NCBI RefSeq assembly: GCF_001424345.1
Contig: NZ_LMPF01000021.1
Location: 594,635 to 658,634, forward strand
Direction of reading: 5' to 3'
Origin: Burkholderia sp. Leaf177
GTDB lineage: Bacteria > Pseudomonadota > Gammaproteobacteria > Burkholderiales > Burkholderiaceae
Length of the DNA stretch: 64,000 nucleotides
Each line of letters begins with the position of its first letter. Position 1 is the first letter of the stretch. The notes below the pieces were generated by a model. That model searched no databases. It was not told the origin of the DNA and was given only the letters and a program-made list of their open reading frames with translations. Positions 18,433 through 26,711 of the stretch are shown here, in pieces. The translations under genes and the position numbers were made by a program.

Positions 18433-18597
18433 TCATTTGCTCCCAAAGATACTCCTGAAACACTCCCTGCCTTTACGCGTAAAGATCCCACCTAAGCTGA
18501 GCCACACAGCGGTTACGATCAGCAGAAAAATCATGACGACCATGCCGAAGAATGTCTTGGCATTGGTAAATTTGATCGGATTCTTCTGCGCGCTCAT
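18433..18597 (-). CDS. small single-span membrane protein
   Basis: This 54-codon frame was read directly from the minus strand. It begins MSAQKNPIKFTNAKTFFGM, followed by a clear hydrophobic span (VVMIFLLIVTAVWLSLGGIF, residues 20-39) and a basic tail (TRKGRECFRSIFGSK). The amphipathic N-terminus, single helix and positive C-terminus look like a real small membrane protein. The ribosome site is weak. It lies in the spacer between the ATP-grasp gene and the glycosidase lipoprotein, antisense to the former, and might be a small accessory protein of EPS assembly. No family was recognised. Confidence 0.45.
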   Translation of the reverse strand: MSAQKNPIKFTNAKTFFGMVVMIFLLIVTAVWLSLGGIFTRKGRECFRSIFGSK

Positions 18598-18725
18598 GCT
18601 TGTCTAATGATCTTGAGTAGCGTAACGGGTGAAGGCGGGAACGTGTAGCAAAAGCGGCCAATTCCAACGTGGTCCAACAGCCACCACTTTACAGCGATTG
18701 ATCGAAGTATTGCACTCAATCTTCT

Positions 18726-18749
18726 TACGAGATGTACGAGATGTACGAG
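18726..18749. repeat. 9-bp tandem repeat
   Basis: TACGAGATG is present at 18726-18734 and 18735-18743 and continues as TACGAG at 18744-18749, about 2.7 copies. It lies in the non-coding spacer downstream of the lipoprotein gene. It could be a slippage-prone site or a multimerised binding site. Confidence 0.55.
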
Positions 18750-18838
18750 TGGCTTCGAGGGTAAGTCCAGCAAGAAACGAGCACGGAAACCTATCGGCAA
18801 GGGCACCTGATTCGTTCCCCGCAATCTGCAAATGCAAA

Positions 18839-18869
18839 GAGCCGGGAGAGCGCAACGCTCTCCCGGCTC
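18839..18869 (-). terminator. terminator of the glycosidase lipoprotein gene
   Basis: A perfect 14-bp stem (arms GAGCCGGGAGAGCG and CGCTCTCCCGGCTC) with a three-base loop lies 40 bp beyond the stop of the minus-strand lipoprotein gene. On the minus strand it is followed by TTTGCATTTG, a moderately T-rich tail, as expected of an intrinsic terminator. Confidence 0.8.
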
Positions 18870-18909
18870 CCCTGGACTTCGAACAATCAACTACGCCGAA
18901 ACATCCCCT

Positions 18910-20493
18910 TTATACATCCGCGTGCGACGCCGTGAATCCCGTGAACGCTGCATAAGGCGCACTGAGCGGAGCACCGTTGATCATGATTCCGTACGTGCTG
19001 TTGCCGCTATCGAGTACGTAATACATCACCGAAAGAATGTTGTGCGTCTTTCTCGCCGCATAGAAGTTGCCCAACTGCGACGTGATGTAGTTCGCCCGAT
19101 AAGCCTGCGTTTGCTCAGGACCCGTGTTCCACTCCGTGATCATGAACGGCACACCGTAGCGCGCCTTGCAATACGTCGGCAAATCGAAGCCGGGGCCCGC
19201 GCCGTCCGTACTGATATTGAAGATGTCGCCATACACTTCATAGTTATGCCACGTGGTGATATCCCAGCGAACCTTCGGATAACCGCGGCTTCCGTCCGGC
19301 TGCGTGCCTTCCCACAACGCATCGGCCGCACCGACGTCGGCGACACAGAAGTTGATGCCGCACTTTGAGTTCGACTGCACCGACTTGACACCGTCTATCA
19401 TGCCGCGCATCACGCCACGCATGGCAGGCCAGTTCGCGTTGTTGAAGTCGACAGCCTTGGTGCCGGCTTCGGTGAAGTTCAGGATTGTGGAGTTTTGCCG
19501 CGTCAGTTCGTTGCCGCATTCGTACATTGTCACGCCGTACTGCTTGAGCGCATTCGCCACCGTCGATCCGACCATGTACCCCTGGTTGTACGCAACGCTT
19601 TCGCCCGCCAGCACATTGCCATTGGCGTCGGTCATGCCCTGATTGATCAGCACCAGCAACGTCATGCCAGCCGACTGGAATGCAGCCGCGAGTTTTGCCA
19701 CGGCGGCAATCTGCTTCGGGTCGTCGCTACATCCAACGCGATAACTCTTGCAACCCATGCTCTTGAGAATAGAGATGATCTGCGCCGGGGTATAGGTATA
19801 GTCCCAGTGACCGTTCACGCCGAAGAAGCTGCCGGCGGTAGCGGCGACGGGCGTGCGCGGGTCCGACGATGCCAGCCAGCCAGCGGCGTCGGTCCATACA
19901 TAGAACTGGCCGCCGGTGTTCTTGTGCCACATCACGCCGCCGTACCAAAGCAGCAGAGCCACGTTGTAGTTGACGCCAACGACTGTGCCATCTCTATAGA
20001 TGACACCGCCGCTCACCGTCCACTTGCGCCCTTGCTTGTCGATGAGCACCGACCCCGACGGAATGGTTGCGCCATCTGCAGAAGTGCCGGCAGTGCGCGG
20101 ATCGAGACAGGCTGACCATCCGGAACCGTTCCACGAGTAAAACTGGCCCCCGGTGTTCTGGTGATAGATGGTGCCGTTATACCAAAGCACCAACGCGGCG
20201 TTGTAGTTGACGCCTGCAACCGAACCGTTCTTGTAGACCACTCCTCCTGAGAGCGTCCAGACGTTGCCGGAGCTATCGATTATTGAGGATGCCGAAGGTA
20301 AGCTCGCACCGCTGGCAGATGCCGTGGTCGCAGCGTTCGCTATTGCACTTCCAACTGCGGCACCGTTCGTTGCACTGTTAGCGACCGCACCGGCGTTGCC
20401 GATTCCATCGCTTGAACCACCACCGCATGCGCTGAGGAGATAGCTTCCGCCGACCGCGGTAAGGCAACCAAGAAATTGACGTCGTTTGATCAT
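18910..20493 (-). CDS. Tat-exported lipoprotein with two tandem repeats and a glycosidase domain
   Basis: The 527-residue protein starts with the twin-arginine motif RRQFLG (residues 4-9) and ends its signal with the lipobox LLSAC (Cys23), so it should be a Tat-exported lipoprotein. After an Ala/Ser-rich linker come two similar repeats of about 70 residues (66-134 and 144-213), each with a version of WTxSGGVxYxxG, GVNYN, LLWY and HxNTGGQFYxW. They may bind carbohydrate. The C-terminal part is a TIM-barrel-like glycosidase: YECGNELTR gives a candidate acid/base at Glu329 and FMITEWNTG a candidate nucleophile at Glu454. Its monocistronic layout with its own terminator suggests separate control. 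EPS processing at the cell surface is inferred from the neighbours. Confidence 0.75.
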   Translation of the reverse strand: MIKRRQFLGCLTAVGGSYLLSACGGGSSDGIGNAGAVANSATNGAAVGSAIANAATTASASGASLPSASSIIDSSGNVWTLSGGVVYKNGSVAGVNYNAALVLWYNGTIYHQNTGGQFYSWNGSGWSACLDPRTAGTSADGATIPSGSVLIDKQGRKWTVSGGVIYRDGTVVGVNYNVALLLWYGGVMWHKNTGGQFYVWTDAAGWLASSDPRTPVAATAGSFFGVNGHWDYTYTPAQIISILKSMGCKSYRVGCSDDPKQIAAVAKLAAAFQSAGMTLLVLINQGMTDANGNVLAGESVAYNQGYMVGSTVANALKQYGVTMYECGNELTRQNSTILNFTEAGTKAVDFNNANWPAMRGVMRGMIDGVKSVQSNSKCGINFCVADVGAADALWEGTQPDGSRGYPKVRWDITTWHNYEVYGDIFNISTDGAGPGFDLPTYCKARYGVPFMITEWNTGPEQTQAYRANYITSQLGNFYAARKTHNILSVMYYVLDSGNSTYGIMINGAPLSAPYAAFTGFTASHADV

Positions 20494-20725
20494 GGCGAGT
20501 TTGTCCGCTGTCGAGAAAAAGCCCGACAGAAAATAAGCAAATGATTTTTAGTTTTCGACACACGAATGCTGTTGGGAGCAGTGCACCCGAAGCGCTTTAT
20601 TTACTTCGTATATCTAACTAACCCAATGAATTTTTGACCCATTCCGTGCTCAGTGTCGGATGGCGCTCTAAACGATTAGGACGGCTTGCAACCTGGAAAC
20701 ACGAGCGCGAAGGCGTACCTGGCCA

Positions 20726-20747
20726 TGCGGTCACTTGTGTGACCGCA
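20726..20747. promoter_or_regulatory. perfect 9-bp inverted repeat upstream of the lipoprotein gene
   Basis: Arms TGCGGTCAC (20726-20734) and GTGACCGCA (20739-20747) enclose TTGT. The element is about 230 bp upstream of the lipoprotein start and is not followed by a T run, so an operator is more likely than a terminator. The TCAC-N4-GTGA order is opposite to a Crp box. Confidence 0.4.
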
Positions 20748-20796
20748 AACCTCGTCGTGCATTCGGAACACTAACGTGCGAACCCCGACCCCGGTG

Positions 20797-20819
20797 TAGC
20801 GACTGTCGAGCAGTCGCTA
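20797..20819. promoter_or_regulatory. second perfect 9-bp inverted repeat
   Basis: Arms TAGCGACTG (20797-20805) and CAGTCGCTA (20811-20819) enclose TCGAG, 71 bp from the preceding palindrome. On the plus strand it is followed by TTCTT, so a weak terminator is possible, but no plus-strand gene precedes it. Confidence 0.35.
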
Positions 20820-21702
20820 TTCTTAGCTGTATCGTTTATTACGCAAACGTTTAACCGAGTATGCCGCTTACTTTAGCGATTCGGCAAAGTCTACCTTTCC
20901 TGCTGACCACGGATGTAAATGTACCCGGAATGTGCGGTAGACCACAAACGAATCAGTAATATTCAGTTAAATAGCGAAATTCTTCCCATGGCCTGTTGCG
21001 ACGCAAGAAAATTTACTCAAACTGAGCCGACATTAATAGGATGATTTCAGCAAGAATTATCGGTCGGTGGATAATTTGGGGTGAATTACGGTATTAAATT
21101 CGGAATTGTTTGTGCGAGGGAGTCGCGATCTGGGAGAAACGGTAAATATTATTCGTATGATGTTATTAGACGGCTGATTTATCCAGATGAATAAGTCGGC
21201 ATCTCAGTATCATTCGAGGAAAATCTTCTCTTAGCCTTCCCAACCTCAGAGCTGGTGCGGCGTCGGCCGGATTATTCTTCATATAATATTAATTATTACT
21301 ATTGCGCGCATATTACCGATTTTGAAATCTCGAAGAGTCAATATTGCTCTAACAAGTTTCCCTGATACTGCCGGCAAAATTGCATTTCCCGTACATTTTC
21401 CAAACAGATTAATTAGTCTTTTTCGAGCAGATTTCTTTACACATTAGTTGCCGGAACGCTGCTTCCACTAAACAACCTGACAATTAGCACGTACATGCCA
21501 CGTCGAATTGCCGGCCGGCTATTCCGAGTACATCCATTTTCTTGATGAAGGCGTTCGCAAGCGAATCCGGACTTTCCTCAAAGAATCCCTTCGTTTGGAC
21601 CGAATTCACGCGACGCGCGCCGTTTTTTCCGATCGGATCCGATCTTTCCAACAAGGGATTAATATCGGAATCCTGATTGTTGTCGGGATGCGTACCGCAA
21701 AC

Positions 21703-21722
21703 GAGGCGCGCGAGCGCGCCTC
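21703..21722 (-). terminator. hairpin after yceH
   Basis: GAGGCGCG and CGCGCCTC arms with a four-base loop lie ten bases beyond the yceH stop on the minus strand. The tail on that strand is GTTTGCGG, only weakly T-rich, so the hairpin may be a poor terminator. Confidence 0.5.
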
Positions 21723-21732
21723 TCCCGTTCGA

Positions 21733-22425
21733 TTATTCCCCGTCGGTCTTGATGCCAAGCTCTCCCGCCATCCTCTCGACCAGCACACGCAAACGCGACA
21801 CTTCTTCGGCTAACCGCTTCTGCTCCGCCTTCAACATATCGAAGTCGTTGAAAGAAACCGAATCATCGATCATTGCGCCAGCCGGCACGTCGCTCACCGC
21901 AACTTCGCCACACAACAAATGCGCCCATCGGCTTTCGCGCTCTCCAGGCGTGCGCGGCAACTTGATTACGCGTGGCGGTTCGCTTGCAGCGAGTTCATCG
22001 AGGAAGGCTTCCACCGACGATATATCGGCGAAACCATGCAAACGCGCAGCGTTCAGGCGCAACTCGGCAGGCGTTTGCGGCCCGCGCAAAATCAACGTGG
22101 TCAACAATGCCGCTGCCTGACTCGGAACGCCCAGCGAACGCGTGATGTTGTGCTCGAAGCGCGGCACACGGCTGCTGCTACCTTCGAACACGAGGCTCAG
22201 GCGCTTGAGTTCGTCGATAGCCGTGAGCACGTCGGCCTCCGTCACGTTCATCACCGGCGACCGGGCGGTCTTCTGATTGCAACCGAGTGTCAGTGCATTG
22301 ACGGATAGGGGATAAGCGTCCGGCACCGTGTGCTGCTTTTCGACAAGCACGCCCAGCACGCGCGCCTCCAGGAGAGTCAGGGAACGCATTGCGGGACGTG
22401 AGGGGATATCTGGAGTGGAGTTCAT
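21733..22425 (-). CDS. yceH: YceH family protein (DUF480)
   Basis: The 230-residue protein matches the YceH family throughout: LTLLEARVLGVLVEKQHTVPDAYPLSVNALTLGCNQKTARSPVMN at residues 16-60, a second winged-helix half with AALLTTLILRGPQTPAELRLNAARLHGF near 105-135, and a C-terminal coiled coil (FDMLKAEQKRLAEEVSRLRVLVERM). The family is widespread in proteobacteria; its fold suggests DNA or protein binding, but its function is not settled. The start at 22425 gives a short extra N-terminus; the family core begins near Met13. Its neighbours are unrelated in role, and it is probably a single-gene unit with the hairpin at 21703-21722. Confidence 0.9.
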   Translation of the reverse strand: MNSTPDIPSRPAMRSLTLLEARVLGVLVEKQHTVPDAYPLSVNALTLGCNQKTARSPVMNVTEADVLTAIDELKRLSLVFEGSSSRVPRFEHNITRSLGVPSQAAALLTTLILRGPQTPAELRLNAARLHGFADISSVEAFLDELAASEPPRVIKLPRTPGERESRWAHLLCGEVAVSDVPAGAMIDDSVSFNDFDMLKAEQKRLAEEVSRLRVLVERMAGELGIKTDGE

Positions 22426-22561
22426 GCGTGACAGAGCCGGTGCTGCTACTTGAATTCTGGTCCGGCGCGAGCCGGGCGAAGCGTCTTCGTGTGAGAACGA
22501 CGATCCATATGATATCCGCCCTGCGCCGCCCCAGGAACCGGCGCCTGCATCGGCTGAATCA

Positions 22562-23614
22562 TCAGCGGTTCAAGCGCGCTTCAATACGTGCGATCAGCCG
22601 GTCGGTCCACGCGCGCAGCATGCCATTAGATGGCTCAAGCAGTGTTGAACCAGCAACGATCCTGTACACCTTGTTGCGGCCGATCTTCGAAATTTTCGCG
22701 GGGTCGAGCCAGTCATCGTTATTGACGAGCAGCACGAGCGTTTCCAGCCCGATCAAAACCGGCCACAGACAAGAAAGCCTGAGCCGGACCGACAATGCGG
22801 GAATGGAAAACGTATAGTCGATTGCCGCGCGATAGTGATCCAGCGTCAGGCGCAACAGCTCGAACAACAACGGTTGCGCACGAAGCGACGCGCCCGGCGC
22901 GAGCAGATCCTCGGGCTTCAATCCATATTTATCGAGCATTGGCACCGGAAGATAACAACGGCCAATGCGCAAGTCCTTGCTGCAATCGCGCAGCACGTTG
23001 GTCATTTGCAGCGCTTTGCCGAAACGAACACCGTTCGCCAAGGCCATTTCAGGCGCGCCCTTCAACGTGCCCGGCATGTGCGCATAAGTCATCCGGGTCC
23101 AGAATTCGCCGACGCAACCCGCGACCAGATATGTATAGGTATCGAGTTCTTCGAGCGTATTGAGTGCGGCAATCCGGCCCGACGATTCGTCCGGGAATGT
23201 GTGCAGGTCGAATTCCATCCCCTGCGTGAGCGTGGTTACGATCCCGCGCACCGCGTTGTGGTCCGGATCGTTCAACTGAGACAGCACGGTCAATGCGCCG
23301 TCGATTGATTCGAGCAGCACTTTTTCGTCGGAGAGGCTTTGCTGGCCCGCGACTTCTTGCGCAAGACGTTGAGTCAGCGTGCCGTCATCGGGCGCACCGT
23401 TCACCAGGTTTCGCAGCGATAACAATAATTCCAGCCGCTGTTTCGGCGAGATCAGCGAGGTATCGGCGATCGTGTCCGCAGCCCGCGCCAGCAAGTAGGC
23501 AAGCCCGATGGGATCGCGCATCCCGGCAGGCAGTACACGCAGGGTGAGGTAGAAGGACCGCGAGACGCCCTTCAGGAGCGGGCCGAGAAGCACGGCCCGG
23601 GATGGATTACGCAT
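22562..23614 (-). CDS. squalene/phytoene synthase family enzyme
   Basis: The 350-residue trans-prenyltransferase condenses two prenyl diphosphates head to head. The substrate motifs are visible: LARAADTIADT near residue 45 (first Asp-rich motif) and NVLRDCSKDLRIGRCYLP near residue 205 (second Asp-rich motif in its canonical form). GVSRSFYLTLRVLP at the start is also typical. A longer frame to 23734 exists, but Met at 23614 begins right before the conserved part; the ribosome site is weak. In Burkholderiaceae such enzymes feed hopanoid or carotenoid formation; no hpn or crt partner is visible here, so squalene versus phytoene cannot be decided. A C-terminal hydrophobic segment could anchor it to the membrane. 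Confidence 0.85.
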   Translation of the reverse strand: MRNPSRAVLLGPLLKGVSRSFYLTLRVLPAGMRDPIGLAYLLARAADTIADTSLISPKQRLELLLSLRNLVNGAPDDGTLTQRLAQEVAGQQSLSDEKVLLESIDGALTVLSQLNDPDHNAVRGIVTTLTQGMEFDLHTFPDESSGRIAALNTLEELDTYTYLVAGCVGEFWTRMTYAHMPGTLKGAPEMALANGVRFGKALQMTNVLRDCSKDLRIGRCYLPVPMLDKYGLKPEDLLAPGASLRAQPLLFELLRLTLDHYRAAIDYTFSIPALSVRLRLSCLWPVLIGLETLVLLVNNDDWLDPAKISKIGRNKVYRIVAGSTLLEPSNGMLRAWTDRLIARIEARLNR

Positions 23615-23782
23615 TGGATGGAATCTGGTCGATGTTGGACAATTCAGGCGCTGCCGAATTGTATCTGCGTTCCGGCCCGCGTTCCTGATCCCGCCAATCC
23701 ATCGGCCGGCATGCGCTATGAAGCCCTCGCCCACATGCGAACCATCATCGTCTCTGCGCGTTAAACGCAGCCGCCGGAAGCT

Positions 23783-24139
23783 TTATTCGCCCAACGCGGT
23801 CACGGTAATCTCGACCAGCAAGTCGGGCGCGGCGAGCTTCGACTCGACCGTCGCACGCGTCGGCGCGCAGCCTGGCGCGACCCACGCGTCCCACACTTCG
23901 TTCATGCCGGCGAAGTCGCGGGCAATATCGGCGAGCCAGATTTGCGCGGATATAAGCCGCGTCTTGTCGATACCGGCCTGCGCGAGAAATCCATCGATCT
24001 TCGCGAGCACTTGCTGCGTTTGCAGCTTTACGTCGGGCGTGCGGTCATTCGATGTCTGCCCGCCGATAAACACCAGCCCCGCTGCTTTCACAACCCGGCT
24101 CATGCGTTGATTGGTTTCGATCCTGACAATATCGCTCAT
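23783..24139 (-). CDS. RidA-family enamine/imine deaminase
   Basis: This 118-residue YjgF/YER057c/UK114-type protein has the usual core FIGGQTSN near residue 25, ISAQIWLADIARDFAGMNEVWDAWV at 63-87, and the signature CAPTRATVESKLAAPDLLVEI (residues 91-111), whose Arg binds the carboxylate of the substrate. RidA proteins hydrolyse reactive 2-aminoacrylate and related imines to keto acids. Here it is the last gene of a nine-gene operon with FAD amine oxidases, so it most likely clears the imine product of those enzymes. AAAGGA lies five bases before the ATG. Confidence 0.9.
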   Translation of the reverse strand: MSDIVRIETNQRMSRVVKAAGLVFIGGQTSNDRTPDVKLQTQQVLAKIDGFLAQAGIDKTRLISAQIWLADIARDFAGMNEVWDAWVAPGCAPTRATVESKLAAPDLLVEITVTALGE

Positions 24140-24172
24140 GGTGTTCCTTTATGAAATTGAAAATGGCTGCGT

Positions 24173-25324
24173 TCAACTTACCGCAGCCGGGGCGCCATTA
24201 AAACCTTTGAACCGGTCGATGGCAAATGCATCCAGCGGCAACGACGCCACGCCGTCCAGCACCAGCTCGGACACCAGCTTGCCGCAGCCCGGCCCCAACT
24301 GAAAACCACTGCCGCAATATCCGAACGAGTACGTCAGGTTCGAAGCGCGCTTGCTGCGCGAAATAACGGGAAGCGAGTCGCCGGTGAACGCCTCCACGCC
24401 GGCCCAAGCGCGATTGATGCCGAGATGACGCAGATGCGGAAACAGATCGACCACGGTATTCGCGCTCTTCACCAGCCGCACGAAATCGACTTCGCCATGC
24501 CGTCCCGCCAGATCCGCGATACCAATCAGCTTCCCGCCGATCACGACCGTGCCGTTATCGAATTGCTTGAACGACAACGGCCTGCCGGTTGCGCCCAGCG
24601 TCGCGCGACAAAACGGCGCCGCGCGATGCGTGACCATCAACATCAGCCCTTCGGGATGAACCGGAACCGGTTCGCCCACTTGCGCCGCGAGTTCGCCGGC
24701 CCACGCGCCCGCCGTGACAACGAGTTGCGCCGCAGAAAAATCACCACGCGGCGTATGCGCGATCCACCGTTCGCCTTGCTGCTCGATGCGCGTCACGGGC
24801 GTGCCTTCGTGAAACACCGCACCGTTTCGTTCAGCCGCGATCCGGAACGCGGTCGTCGCGCGAAACGGCAACGCGTAGCCATCGCGCTCGACCCAGATAC
24901 CGCCGGTCACGTGCGGCGTGATGGCCGGTTCGAGTTCAAGCAGCGTCTCGCGATCGATGATCTTTTCATGCGTGAAGCCATGCGACTCCAGCAGCGCCAC
25001 GCGTTCGCGGCATTCATCGAGTTCGGCTTCGGTTTCCGCGATCTTCAACTGGCCCGACGCGACGAAACCGGCGTCATCGCCGACTGTCTCCACAATGTTG
25101 TGCCAGATCTCGCGCGACATCAGCGCCAGCGGAATCTCGGGCACCGGACGGCCGAGCGTGCGCACGCCGCCCGCGTTCACGCCCGATGCATGCCGCCCGA
25201 TGTAATCCGCTTCCAGCACCGTCACGCTCGCCCCACGGCGCGCGAGATGGAACGCACTGCTCGATCCATGCAAGCCGCCGCCGATCACCAGCACGTCCGA
25301 CTCGTTGGCTGCGGGCTTAGTCAC
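24173..25324 (-). CDS. FAD-dependent DAO-type oxidoreductase (beta-subunit-like)
   Basis: This 383-residue glycine/D-amino acid oxidase family flavoprotein has the dinucleotide-binding motif DVLVIGGGLHGSSSAFHLARRGASVTVLE near the N-terminus and the C-terminal GVEAFTGDSLPVISR and YSFGYCGSGFQLGPGCGKLVSELV stretches. I place the start at GTG 25324, which overlaps the upstream stop as GTGACTAA; this implies translational coupling. With the adjacent 2Fe-2S and BFD flavoprotein genes it matches the three-gene architecture of HcnABC, octopine/nopaline oxidase and hydroxyproline dehydrogenase complexes, in which this subunit oxidises the C-N bond. The substrate is unknown. Confidence 0.85.
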   Translation of the reverse strand: MTKPAANESDVLVIGGGLHGSSSAFHLARRGASVTVLEADYIGRHASGVNAGGVRTLGRPVPEIPLALMSREIWHNIVETVGDDAGFVASGQLKIAETEAELDECRERVALLESHGFTHEKIIDRETLLELEPAITPHVTGGIWVERDGYALPFRATTAFRIAAERNGAVFHEGTPVTRIEQQGERWIAHTPRGDFSAAQLVVTAGAWAGELAAQVGEPVPVHPEGLMLMVTHRAAPFCRATLGATGRPLSFKQFDNGTVVIGGKLIGIADLAGRHGEVDFVRLVKSANTVVDLFPHLRHLGINRAWAGVEAFTGDSLPVISRSKRASNLTYSFGYCGSGFQLGPGCGKLVSELVLDGVASLPLDAFAIDRFKGFNGAPAAVS

Positions 25325-26711
25325 CGGCGAGTTCTCCGAGCGTAAGTGGTTTGATCGGCGGACGGATTCGGTAGTAGCCAACCGTTTCAGGGGTCACGCT
25401 ACGCGCGCTGGCGATGACTTCGGTCACCGTCAGGCCACACATGCGCCCCTGGCACGGACCCATGCCGCATCGGCCGAAAGACTTTGCCTGATTCGGTCCG
25501 AGACAACCGAGTTCCACGAACTGCCTGAGTTGTCCCGCCGTCACCTCTTCGCAACGGCACACGATGACCTCGTCTTTCGGCACGCGGTTTTCATCGCGGG
25601 GACGATAAAGGCTGTCGAGGAACGGCCGGATGCGCATCACTTCGGCAAGCCGCCGCAAACGCGGCAAGGCGCTTTGATCGCGGGTCTTGTTGTCGATTGC
25701 ATGAAGTTGCGCGGCAATCGCCAACGCCGTCACTTCGCCCTGCATTTCCGCCGCCTGCGCGCCGCCAATACCACCGCCATCGCCCGCGACAAAGATGCCC
25801 GGGACATCGAGTTCGCCCCATTTGTTGGTGACTGGCGTGAAGCAGAGTTGCGCGTCGTCCCATTTGTGCGATGCCCGCAGCGACAACGAGAATTGCGTAT
25901 TCGGCACCACGCCCTGATGCAGCAGAATCACCTTTGCCTCGATCCGATGCGACACGCCGCGCACCGAGAACGTCAGCGCGTTGGCGCGCTCGGCGCCGTT
26001 TTCGCCTATCGCGCCTTCCACGCGCAGATCGTCCGCGGCTTCGTGCATGGGCACGCCGGCATCGCGTAACGTACGCATCAATTGCAGGCCTTTGCTCAAG
26101 TACGGCCACGCGCGCAATGCCGACACCATGTGACGTTTCGCGCGCCAGCGATCCTCGTGGCGGGTTGTATCGACAAGCGCGCGGATCGGAACGCCCGCGC
26201 GCACGTATTGCCAGCCGAGCAAATACAACAGCGGTCCGCAGCCAACGAGAACCGGCGGTTCGCTCGGCACTTCGCCCGCGCTTTTCAGCAGGATCTGCGC
26301 CGCGCCCGCGGTCAAAACGCCAGGCAAGGTCCAGCCGGGAATCGGGAACGGCCGTTCAAGCGCGCCGGTTGCCAGCACCACGCGTTTTGCCTCGAAGCTG
26401 GCGACCTTTCCGTCCTTCAGGTAATGCACTGTCTTCTCGCGCGTCACCTGCCAGACGGACGCGTTCGGCACGTAACGCGCGCCGGAACGGGCGAACGCCG
26501 TGGCAAGCGCGCTGCCTGCCTGATAGTCCGGACCTAGGATCTCGCGGCGCTGTGCGTCGCTGCGTTCTATCGCGCGATAAATCTGCCCGCCGACCGATTC
26601 CTGTTCGTCGAGCACGACCACGGACAAACCCGCGCGCGCCGCTTGCGTCGCCGCCGCGAGGCCTGCAGGACCTGCGCCGATCACGGCGACATCGATGGAT
26701 TCAGCGGCCAT
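25317..26711 (-). CDS. NAD(P)/FAD-binding oxidoreductase with BFD-type [2Fe-2S] domain (alpha-subunit-like)
   Basis: The 464-residue protein has an N-terminal FAD site VAVIGAGPAGLAAATQAARAG, a GGQIYR element, a second nucleotide site around PPVLVGCGPLLYLLGW and FVAGDGGGIGGAQAAEMQG. The C-terminal BFD-like domain supplies CRCEEV followed by CGMGPCQGRMC, four cysteines for a 2Fe-2S cluster. This is the HcnB/OoxA/NoxA layout. AAGGAG precedes ATG 26711, and the start overlaps the end of the 2Fe-2S gene by 11 bp; a longer frame to 26828 is rejected for that reason. It should pass electrons from the DAO subunit onward, probably to the respiratory chain. Confidence 0.88.
   Translation of the reverse strand: MAAESIDVAVIGAGPAGLAAATQAARAGLSVVVLDEQESVGGQIYRAIERSDAQRREILGPDYQAGSALATAFARSGARYVPNASVWQVTREKTVHYLKDGKVASFEAKRVVLATGALERPFPIPGWTLPGVLTAGAAQILLKSAGEVPSEPPVLVGCGPLLYLLGWQYVRAGVPIRALVDTTRHEDRWRAKRHMVSALRAWPYLSKGLQLMRTLRDAGVPMHEAADDLRVEGAIGENGAERANALTFSVRGVSHRIEAKVILLHQGVVPNTQFSLSLRASHKWDDAQLCFTPVTNKWGELDVPGIFVAGDGGGIGGAQAAEMQGEVTALAIAAQLHAIDNKTRDQSALPRLRRLAEVMRIRPFLDSLYRPRDENRVPKDEVIVCRCEEVTAGQLRQFVELGCLGPNQAKSFGRCGMGPCQGRMCGLTVTEVIASARSVTPETVGYYRIRPPIKPLTLGELAGD

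Larger units (their letters stand above)
18598..18909. other. 312-bp spacer with tandem repeat and terminator
   Basis: No gene was recognised. The spacer holds the tandem repeat at 18726-18749 and the strong hairpin at 18839-18869, which ends the minus-strand lipoprotein gene. A promoter for the small membrane ORF would have to lie here too, but none is obvious. Confidence 0.45.
20494..21732. other. 1.2-kb AT-rich intergenic region
   Basis: No credible gene was found between the lipoprotein gene and yceH. From about 20830 to 21480 the DNA is strongly AT-rich (for example runs such as CATATAATATTAATTATTACTATTG near 21280, shown only in part), unlike the surrounding genes. Two perfect inverted repeats occur at 20726-20747 and 20797-20819, and the yceH terminator lies at the right end. 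A 101-codon frame at 21508-21813 has no ribosome site and overlaps the end of yceH. The stretch probably marks the right border of the EPS locus and may be bound by H-NS-like proteins. Confidence 0.5.

Noticed and set aside
20726-20747. Crp-type binding site
   Set aside because: The half sites are in TCAC-N4-GTGA order, the reverse of the TGTGA-N6-TCACA consensus.
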